Source of the DNA: CAZAGD01 sp049699975
Lineage (GTDB): Bacteria > Desulfobacterota > SM23-61
Assembly: GCA_049699975.1 (NCBI GenBank)
Contig: JBNAWB010000044.1
Span: 1-19,979 of the forward strand
Length of the DNA stretch: 19,979 nucleotides
Direction of reading: 5' to 3'
Every line of letters begins with the position of its first letter. Position 1 is the first letter of the stretch. Below the pieces are notes generated by a model that was not told the origin of the DNA, did not search any database, and was given only the letters and a program-made list of their open reading frames with translations. Below, one piece after another: positions 14,338-19,979 of the stretch. Made by a program: the position numbers and the translations under genes.

Positions 14338-15588
14338 TTAAGAATAAAAGGCGGCGCTGGCAAAAGTAACTACCGATTTAGTTGCGGCATCAAAAGCCTG
14401 GCTATATTTGAGAAGGTTTCCCTGCCGCGTACGATTTTGCAATAGATAGAGCAAAGTATAAATTGCCGGCAGGCCGCAGATCCTGCGCCGATCTCTTTCT
14501 TGCCTAATCACCTGATAAAATCCTTCGGCATCCACCTGTTCCACAAATTTTAAGAGATGCAAATCATCTTCTTGCAGAGTTTGCAAGGAGAAGCGATTCG
14601 GTTCCTCAGCATCGCCGAAACGCAACCCTAAATGTGCTAAATCGGCGCTGGCTAACAGACAAATTTTTCGGCTCCCTGGCGCAGAAATAACCGTCTTTAG
14701 ACTATCCAAAAAATTTTTTATGCTCTCCATTTCTTGGGGGCTCTTCCCTTCTAAAACTGCTTCGTGAAAAGAACCACAAAGAATAGGTACGATTTTAAAG
14801 GAACTTTGATGGGGCCATAAAGACTTTAAAAAAATAAGCTGTAACTCTATAGAATGTTCCGTCTTGTGGGCAAACTCATCTTCGTAGGGGTCAAAAGCCA
14901 ATTTGGCCTCCAACTCCGAAATAAAGGAACGATCAGTTTCCACTACTCCCCAAGGAGTTTCAAAATCCTTGCGGGTTAGCACATAAGGATTTTGGGTCGC
15001 CGCATGGGCTATCCCTAAAATAATATATAGGTCTGCGGCTTCTGATTCTAAGATGGCTTTATGGGCGAAGGCATAACAGTGGCCTCCCCGGCGGTAATCA
15101 ATATGCGGAGCAATGACCCCGATTAAATTCTTAGAGGGAAAGGAAACTTGTGGTAATCCTGGGCCAGCAGGCGGATGAAAAAAAGAGTTCACCATATTTT
15201 TTACTTCTTCTCGGTCATCTGCATAAGCCTCGCCGATCAAGGCCATAGGCCGCAAAGCAGCCTTTTTAAAATCGGCCATAATTCGGTTTTGAGCATTCCA
15301 GAATCGTTCGCTCTCCAGGAGATAATGCTGCTCCAATTGCTCAATAAGCTCATATATTTTTTCGCGATAAATAAGCTCGCCGAAGCGCCGCATAAATTCT
15401 ACTTGGACATCAGTAATGGAATGTTGCCCATCAAAGAGGCTAATAATGAAAAAAGCCTGGTAAGGAAAAAAGAGAATCTTCCCCGAGAGATTCAAGGGAT
15501 CGCGCAGGGCGAATACTTTCTGGCCCGAGATCTCAGTAGGAATAACATCCAATTGGCGCAATTTGGGATAAATTTGTTCTTTATTCAT
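14338..15588 (-). CDS. Memo-family protein (AmmeMemoRadiSam system protein B) with extra N-terminal domain
   Basis: The C-terminal about 260 residues are a Memo domain. It retains all residues that in human MEMO1 form the metal site: His162 in VIAPHIDYRRGG, His195 in LGIAHAATQ, His319 in LASADLAHLG, and the Cys in RICGLPAIYTLLY; EHSIELQLIFL (244-254) is also conserved. Residues about 15-100 are added in front and look like a PqqD-like small domain (LFDGQHSITDVQVEFMRRFG, then IYELIEQLEQHYLL). The usual partners, AMMECR1 and a radical SAM enzyme, are not in the window. The biochemical role is uncertain; the family is often linked to radical SAM systems. The gene stands between two intergenic gaps and probably has its own promoter. 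Confidence 0.88.
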   Translation of the reverse strand: MNKEQIYPKLRQLDVIPTEISGQKVFALRDPLNLSGKILFFPYQAFFIISLFDGQHSITDVQVEFMRRFGELIYREKIYELIEQLEQHYLLESERFWNAQNRIMADFKKAALRPMALIGEAYADDREEVKNMVNSFFHPPAGPGLPQVSFPSKNLIGVIAPHIDYRRGGHCYAFAHKAILESEAADLYIILGIAHAATQNPYVLTRKDFETPWGVVETDRSFISELEAKLAFDPYEDEFAHKTEHSIELQLIFLKSLWPHQSSFKIVPILCGSFHEAVLEGKSPQEMESIKNFLDSLKTVISAPGSRKICLLASADLAHLGLRFGDAEEPNRFSLQTLQEDDLHLLKFVEQVDAEGFYQVIRQERDRRRICGLPAIYTLLYLLQNRTRQGNLLKYSQAFDAATKSVVTFASAAFYS

Positions 15589-15811
15589 TAAAAAAGCACA
15601 CTACTTTTAACGTAAATTTTTTGGCTCTTAAAGATATATGATCAAGTTTAATTTTTATATAGATTTTGAATGGAGAAGTCAAGGGTTAATAATTCCGACC
15701 GGCTAAAAGCTTTAACTTTCACGGTTACATGAGCCAGGGCGGGAGGGGAAGAGGGAAATTCAAATATAGCTAGGCCCACTAATACAACACTGGGTCAAGA
15801 TATAAATAGAC

Positions 15812-15854
15812 AAAAATTAGCTTTCCGTTTATTAAGGAGTTAAAGAAGCTAAAG
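15812..15854 (-). terminator. possible terminator after dctM
   Basis: Just after the dctM stop, the - strand reads TTAGCTT, a spacer of about 22 bases, AAGCTAA, then TTTTTG. The loop is long, so this is a moderate candidate, but the position at the end of the TRAP operon fits. Confidence 0.4.
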
Positions 15855-15855
15855 A

Positions 15856-17139
15856 TTAGCCTTTGCCAAATATTAAATTAGGGACAAAAAGAACCAATTC
15901 TGGAAAAAGAATGATTAGCACATCTACCAAAATAATGGCCAATATAAAAGGTAGCGACTCTTTAACATAATCTTCTATAGAACAATCTAAAATAGAGCAT
16001 ACGGTATACATAGAGACGCCCACCGGAGGCGTGACCAATCCCAAAACCACCATAAGCATCATAACCACTCCAAAATGAACTGGGTCAACCCCCACCTCGC
16101 TAACTACGGGCAATAGAATTCCGGTGAACAATAATATGATTACCACGCTCTCGATGAACATGCCCATAATAAACAGGGCAGCAATGATGATAAAAAGCAA
16201 GAGCTGGGGGTTATTAGTAATGCCCAACATAAATTCTGATAATTTTTCTCCTATTTTTTCATAAGCTAAACCATATCCAAAAGTACCGGACATAGCAATA
16301 ATGAGCATAATCGCCCCTATGTCGATCATCGAATACTCTAAGGCTTTTTTAAAAGTTTCCCAATTAAGGCCCTTGTAAAAAACAAAACCTACGAAAAAGG
16401 CATAAACTCCGGCGAAAGCGCCAGCTTCGGTAGGGGTAAACAAGCCAAATCGCAGGCCCCCGATTAAAGCTATGGGAAATAAAAAAGCCCAGATACTTTC
16501 TATTAGCGCCGCGCCCACTTCTTTGAAAGATGGCGGACGTCTCTCAGGAAGATATTTTTTCTTCTTCGAAGTGATAGAAACTGCCCCCATTAAGAAGATC
16601 ATCATGAGCAGACCAGGAACAATTCCGCCGGCGAAGAGTCTTCCTATAGATACTTCCCCAATAGTTCCGTATAAGATAAGCCCAATACTGGGAGGAATTA
16701 TAGGCGTTATGCAAGCAGTTATAGTCGTGACGGCTGTAGTGTACCCTTTGGAAAACCCTTTTTTAATCATTTCCGTTCCTAAAATCCGGGCTTCCATGGC
16801 CGCATCAGCAATAGCCGAACCAGAGACACCACCCATAAGGGTACTGAGAACAACATTAACCTGAGCCAAGCCTCCCCGCAAATGCCCAGCAAGAACTCCC
16901 GCAAGTTTTATTAACCTAAAAGTTATGCCTGTCTCATTCATGAGGTTGGCCGCAAATATAAAAAGAGGAATGGCTAAAAGGGGAAAGTTTTGCGTTTGGG
17001 AAATAGGAAGTTGAATGATCATGGTAAAAGGTAGTTGTGGATTTTGTAAGAAAAAGACAGTGCCGGCCATACCTATAGCAAAGGCTACCGGCATGCCCAT
17101 CAATAATAAGATTATAAATACGATCATTACTAAAATCAT
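15856..17139 (-). CDS. dctM: TRAP transporter large permease DctM
   Basis: About 427 residues with 12 or so hydrophobic segments. Characteristic stretches: LLLMGMPVAFAIGMAGTVFFL at the N-terminus, FPLLAIPLFIFAANLMNETGIT, VNVVLSTLMGGVSGSAIADAAMEARIL, ITPIIPPSIGLILYGTIGEVSIGRLFAGG, LFTPTEAGAFAGVYAF and GLVTPPVGVSMY. It is the ion-coupled channel of the TRAP system in the inner membrane, importing organic acids delivered by DctP. The frame opens at TTG 17160, but ATG 17139 places the first membrane helix at the normal distance and I prefer it. It ends the IclR-dctPQM operon. Confidence 0.95.
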   Translation of the reverse strand: MILVMIVFIILLLMGMPVAFAIGMAGTVFFLQNPQLPFTMIIQLPISQTQNFPLLAIPLFIFAANLMNETGITFRLIKLAGVLAGHLRGGLAQVNVVLSTLMGGVSGSAIADAAMEARILGTEMIKKGFSKGYTTAVTTITACITPIIPPSIGLILYGTIGEVSIGRLFAGGIVPGLLMMIFLMGAVSITSKKKKYLPERRPPSFKEVGAALIESIWAFLFPIALIGGLRFGLFTPTEAGAFAGVYAFFVGFVFYKGLNWETFKKALEYSMIDIGAIMLIIAMSGTFGYGLAYEKIGEKLSEFMLGITNNPQLLLFIIIAALFIMGMFIESVVIILLFTGILLPVVSEVGVDPVHFGVVMMLMVVLGLVTPPVGVSMYTVCSILDCSIEDYVKESLPFILAIILVDVLIILFPELVLFVPNLIFGKG

Positions 17140-17201
17140 TTTATTACCATTTTGCGGCAAAGACTTTTTTACCTGACTGAATCAGGCCAGAGCCAGAATA
17201 T

Positions 17202-17663
17202 TTATTTGGCCATTTTTCCCTTAATCTTATTAATGGTAGTGATGAGCATCAGAGCACTTCCCACGGGCACACTAATAGTTACCCATGTATAGCTAAACCC
17301 CGGAATTCCTTGGAAGGTCCGGAATCGGGTGGTATAGGATAACCATAGGCCAAAAACAATCAAGGCGCCTAAAAATATGGAGATGATCATCAGGTTAATC
17401 ATCTCCATTGAATTCTGCTTTCTCATCGACAACTTTGCTACCAAAAAATCAACCCTCATTAATTTATTTTTTCTCCAGGCTACATCAGCGCTTAAAAATG
17501 TACACCAAGCAAAAAGACATACAGCCATATCTACTGACCAGTTAATCGGGTATCCCAAATAGCGGGTAGCGGCGGCGACAAATACCAACCCCACAATGAA
17601 CACTAAAAAAGATTTAATTACTAAAATCTCTCCTTGGCAAATGTAATCATATATTTTCCCCAT
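17202..17663 (-). CDS. dctQ: TRAP transporter small permease DctQ
   Basis: 153 residues, four membrane helices. Family marks: VFIVGLVFVAAATRYLGYPINWSVDMAVCLFAWCTFLSADVAWRKN, with the conserved 'W...D' and 'A.Wrk.' elements, and a C-terminal PVGSALMLIT helix. It is the small subunit that partners DctM. GAGG precedes the ATG. It follows dctP after a stem-loop gap and precedes dctM by about 60 bp. Confidence 0.9.
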   Translation of the reverse strand: MGKIYDYICQGEILVIKSFLVFIVGLVFVAAATRYLGYPINWSVDMAVCLFAWCTFLSADVAWRKNKLMRVDFLVAKLSMRKQNSMEMINLMIISIFLGALIVFGLWLSYTTRFRTFQGIPGFSYTWVTISVPVGSALMLITTINKIKGKMAK

Positions 17664-17715
17664 GTCGCTTCCTCTTCTAACTGGTTATTCTACATCTCTT
17701 CTTATTTAGGGGAAG

Positions 17716-17743
17716 GAGCCGGCCTTCTGAAAAAGGCCGACTC
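17716..17743 (-). other. intercistronic stem-loop between dctP and dctQ
   Basis: Eleven base pairs (GAGTCGGCCTT with AAGGCCGGCTC, one G-T wobble) around a six-base loop, nine bases after the dctP stop. No T-run follows, so a stabilising or partly terminating hairpin is more likely than a full terminator. This is commonly how binding proteins are expressed above their permeases. Confidence 0.65.
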
Positions 17744-17751
17744 ACCCTTGT

Positions 17752-18750
17752 TTACTTCTTACCCATTTCTTTAAAAACCTTGGCTTTTACATCGGCAATC
17801 TTTAAAACCTCATATGCTTTTTCTCCAGCCTTCTTAAAAGCAGGCAAATCCACATTATCTACCACTACCATGCCTTTCTTTATCAAATCCTCTTTGACTT
17901 CTTTTTCCAACTTTTCCATGATCAGCTTTGAGGTTTCCATTCCAGCTTTATCACATTCTTCCACCAAAATTTTTTGATAATCCGCTGGTAAGCTATTGAA
18001 CCATTTGGCGCTAATGACTTCGAAATTAATCAGCATAATATGCCTGGTCTCGCTTACGTATTTCAATACCTCGTAGAACCGGCCAGCAGGAATATTGTTA
18101 TAAACTAATTCCACTCCATCAACAACTTTTTGTTGTAAAGCGGGGTACATTTCTCCAAAAGCCAAGGCCACCGGAGTAGCCCCTAAAGCCCGGACAGATT
18201 CCTGCCAAATAGGGGCCGGGGGAGTCCTAATGCGTAATCCTTTTAAGTCTTGTGGGTTACGTACCGGCTTATTAGTGAAGAAATGTCGGTACCCTTGCAC
18301 CCAACTGAAAGAGAGCACCTTGAATCCATATTTATTGGCTAACTCATCAAGCCAGGCTTTTACGGTGGGCATCTTTTTGAGCTTCTCCACTTCGCCCAGA
18401 GTCTCGGCGAAATAAGGGCCATTCATTACGGCAATACCCGGCACATAATTTCCCATGCGCGCCGAGTCTGTATTCTGGCCCACATTTGCTCCGGCCCTTA
18501 TTTGCTCCAAAATGTCCTCTTCCACTCCCAATTGGGCACTATGGAAGACCTCAATTTTTAACCCCCCTTTGGTTTTCTCGTTAACATTCTTAGCCCATTT
18601 TTGGAATCCCAAATGATAAGGTTCTTTAGGGCCCAGCACATGGTTAAACTTCAGAACGTATTTCTGCTGGCCCCAGGCTGAGGTGCTTATGAATGCCCCG
18701 GTAAATAATACGACCACCAAAATCGTCCCTATTAATTGCCACCGACGCAT
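17752..18750 (-). CDS. dctP: TRAP transporter periplasmic solute-binding protein DctP
   Basis: DctP/SiaP-family receptor. A Sec signal peptide spans about residues 1-27 (basic MRRW, a hydrophobic run, cleavage near SAWG). The mature part starts KYVLKFNHVLGPKEPYHLGF and includes GLKIEVFHSAQLGVEEDILEQIRAG and the ligand-binding arginine region LKGLRIRTPPAPIWQESVRALGATPVALAFGEMYPALQQKVVDGVE, which normally holds the substrate carboxylate. The frame extends up to a GTG at 18771, but AAAGGAGG lies inside that extension, five bases before ATG 18750, so I start there. The ligand is not predictable beyond a carboxylate-containing acid. It lies directly downstream of the iclR-type gene. Confidence 0.95.
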   Translation of the reverse strand: MRRWQLIGTILVVVLFTGAFISTSAWGQQKYVLKFNHVLGPKEPYHLGFQKWAKNVNEKTKGGLKIEVFHSAQLGVEEDILEQIRAGANVGQNTDSARMGNYVPGIAVMNGPYFAETLGEVEKLKKMPTVKAWLDELANKYGFKVLSFSWVQGYRHFFTNKPVRNPQDLKGLRIRTPPAPIWQESVRALGATPVALAFGEMYPALQQKVVDGVELVYNNIPAGRFYEVLKYVSETRHIMLINFEVISAKWFNSLPADYQKILVEECDKAGMETSKLIMEKLEKEVKEDLIKKGMVVVDNVDLPAFKKAGEKAYEVLKIADVKAKVFKEMGKK

Positions 18751-18778
18751 AAATCCTCCTTTCTTTGGCACTTATTAT

Positions 18779-18786
18779 TCGTACGA
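18779..18786. promoter_or_regulatory. palindrome TCGTACGA upstream of dctP, possible operator
   Basis: A perfect 8-bp palindrome in an AT-rich 85-bp gap between the IclR-type gene and dctP, about 30 bp before the dctP start. IclR regulators bind short palindromes next to the genes they control, so this is a candidate site. There is only one copy and no comparison, so support is weak. Confidence 0.22.
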
Positions 18787-18835
18787 TTATCACTCTTTAT
18801 TTTATTTTTCTTTCCCTCTCTCACCTCCTTTCCTA

Positions 18836-19636
18836 TTATTTGGAAGATCTGGAGCGTGGTTTCTTTTGCTCCGGTTCATAACCGAGTCGGGCAGAAAGAT
18901 GGGCCGAAACTTTACTCAGGGCTCGATAAAGTTCTTTTAGGCGCCGCTTAGGCAGATGATTCTTCGGCCCAACTACGCAAAGGGCGGCACGTACTTCCCC
19001 GCTATAATCCCAAACCGGCGTAGCTAAGCACCGGATTCCGGGAATATGTTCCTCATCATCAAAAGCAAAACCGCGGGCGCGAATCCGCTTCAACTCCTGC
19101 CGAAAAACACGTGGGGAAGTAATTGTCTTGGGAGTATGACGAACAAAATCTATTTGATTAATAACGTTACTAAGTTGTTGCTCAGATAGCCAGGCTGCTA
19201 AACATTTGCCTACTGCGGAGCAATGTATTGGTCTTTGCGCGCCAACTTCCTGCACGACCCGCACCGGTCCCTCCGGTTCGCGTTTCGCAATAATAGTGAC
19301 CGTTCCATCCCGCAAAATGGCCAAGCTACTGCCTTCGCCAGTCTGGCGGCTTAACTCATCAAGATAAGGAGCCGCTATCTCGGCCAATTGTTCTTTAGAC
19401 CATGTGCGCTGAGTAAGTCGAAAAATTTTAGGCGAGAGAAAATAATTCCGTGTTTCCTGATCTTGCAGAACATATTCTAATCTCACCAAAGCTTGCAAAA
19501 GATGGTAAGCAGTACTGCGGGCTAAGGAACTGCGCCCGGCAATCTCATGCAGCGCCACTGGGCCTTGCTTCTCAGCCAAAACCTCCAGAATGCGTAACCC
19601 TCTTTCCAAAGATTGATGCGTATTTCGGCCAGCCAT
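18836..19636 (-). CDS. IclR-family transcriptional regulator
   Basis: 266 residues. The N-terminal winged helix (about 8-70) reads SLERGLRILEVLAEKQGPVALHEIAGRSSLARSTAYHLLQALVRLEYV, typical of IclR. The effector domain (about 80-250) has LAEIAAPYLDELSRQTGEGSSLAIL, RPIHCSAVGKCLAAWLS and RARGFAFDDEEHIPGIRCLATPVWD, with the conserved C and GxxC-type pocket residues. It probably senses the imported acid or a product and controls the dctPQM genes that follow on the same strand. ATG 19636 has AGAGTGA in front. A basic, Arg/Lys-rich tail follows the last helix. Confidence 0.93.
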   Translation of the reverse strand: MAGRNTHQSLERGLRILEVLAEKQGPVALHEIAGRSSLARSTAYHLLQALVRLEYVLQDQETRNYFLSPKIFRLTQRTWSKEQLAEIAAPYLDELSRQTGEGSSLAILRDGTVTIIAKREPEGPVRVVQEVGAQRPIHCSAVGKCLAAWLSEQQLSNVINQIDFVRHTPKTITSPRVFRQELKRIRARGFAFDDEEHIPGIRCLATPVWDYSGEVRAALCVVGPKNHLPKRRLKELYRALSKVSAHLSARLGYEPEQKKPRSRSSK

Positions 19637-19979
19637 TTATTTCACTCTGCCAAACTTAATTGTCCATTTTATTTTACAGAGTTAAACGAGTCAAGTATAA
19701 AATTACCCCCCGGCTACCCCGCCCTGAGCAGGGGAAGATTTCCTGATTAACCCGCCTATTCCTTTAGAAATAGATGTTTAAGGCGAAGGGAAAGGAACGG
19801 TCAGTAAAAAATATCCCCAATTAGTAGCTTTTATTTTATCCTCTTTGTTCCCAAAGAATAAAATTGGACCTGTCTATTGTTTTGGCCATGGCGTAAAAAA
19901 GAAAAAGTGAAAAATAAGGTAGTCCTGACCGTCTAACAGTTTTAATATTTCTCGCCAGCAGGAAACAGGCGGGAGGGGG
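19637..19979. other. intergenic region at right edge, 343 bp
   Basis: The promoter of the IclR-type gene lies at its left end. Otherwise no gene is seen. An AT-rich imperfect hairpin is present at 19833-19865 (ATTTTAT..CTTTG paired with CAAAG..ATAAAAT), and ACGGTCAG at about 19797 recurs inverted as CTGACCGT at about 19924. The last bases (GGCGGGAGGGGG) may begin a further GC-rich repeat cut by the edge. Confidence 0.4.
19666..19694 (-). promoter_or_regulatory. sigma-70-type promoter for the IclR-type regulator
   Basis: On the - strand, TTGACT (-35) at 19694-19689 and TAAAAT (-10) at 19671-19666 are separated by exactly 17 bases. The predicted start would leave a leader of about 20-25 bases before the ATG, with the Shine-Dalgarno in it. 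Confidence 0.6.

Noticed and set aside
15175..15591. 138-residue + strand open frame
   Set aside because: It lies antisense to the N-terminal domain of the Memo-family gene, whose sequence is convincing; no ribosome site or domain was seen.
15589..15855. Riboswitch or RNA gene in the gap before the Memo-family gene
   Set aside because: Apart from the hairpin next to dctM, the sequence is AT-rich with no conserved motif or stem set that I could recognise.
16472..16864. 130-residue + strand open frame
   Set aside because: It is antisense to dctM; membrane protein genes often give long reverse frames.

Overview
The window reads as chromosomal DNA of a Gram-negative, probably anaerobic or syntrophic bacterium. 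Desulfobacterota-like is my best guess, with low confidence. It rests on periplasmic-binding-protein transporters (TRAP, TctAB), the 'MDIGTGKD' type of MiaA, ComB, a Memo-family protein and several short palindromic repeat families. I see no phage, plasmid, CRISPR or rRNA/tRNA genes.

Left part (1-4228), mostly + strand: a possible C-terminal gene fragment at the edge, miaA, a convergent small secreted protein, then a short SPL-type radical SAM protein followed by a family-2-like glycosyltransferase. Two intergenic gaps here are filled by compound palindromic repeats (1175-1371 and about 1981-2128).

From 4225 to 19636 every gene lies on the - strand. Read in the direction of transcription, the order is: IclR regulator, dctP, dctQ, dctM (a TRAP transporter operon with a good promoter in front of the regulator); then a Memo-family protein with an extra N-terminal domain; then a tight run of a small membrane protein, a small conserved-looking wing-type protein, tctB, tctA and a FabG-like dehydrogenase; then polA, comB and dusB; then, past a 258-bp repeat element, an LDH2-type dehydrogenase and a phospholipid-methyltransferase-like protein. 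Two organic-anion transporters, two NAD(P)-dependent dehydrogenases, ComB and an IclR regulator suggest use of hydroxy- or sulfo-carboxylates, but the substrate cannot be read from sequence.

The most distinctive structure is the repeat system. Three palindromic families (called X, Y and Z here) occur nested in one another in three combinations: Y containing Z, X containing Y, and X containing Z. The X element at 6031-6288 has matching terminal inverted repeats, is flanked by a perfect AGGGAA direct repeat that looks like a target-site duplication, and its end encodes the last codons and stop codon of dusB. Other oddities: a DNA polymerase I whose proofreading active site is lost, TctAB without a visible TctC, and an SDR with Asp at the catalytic Asn position.
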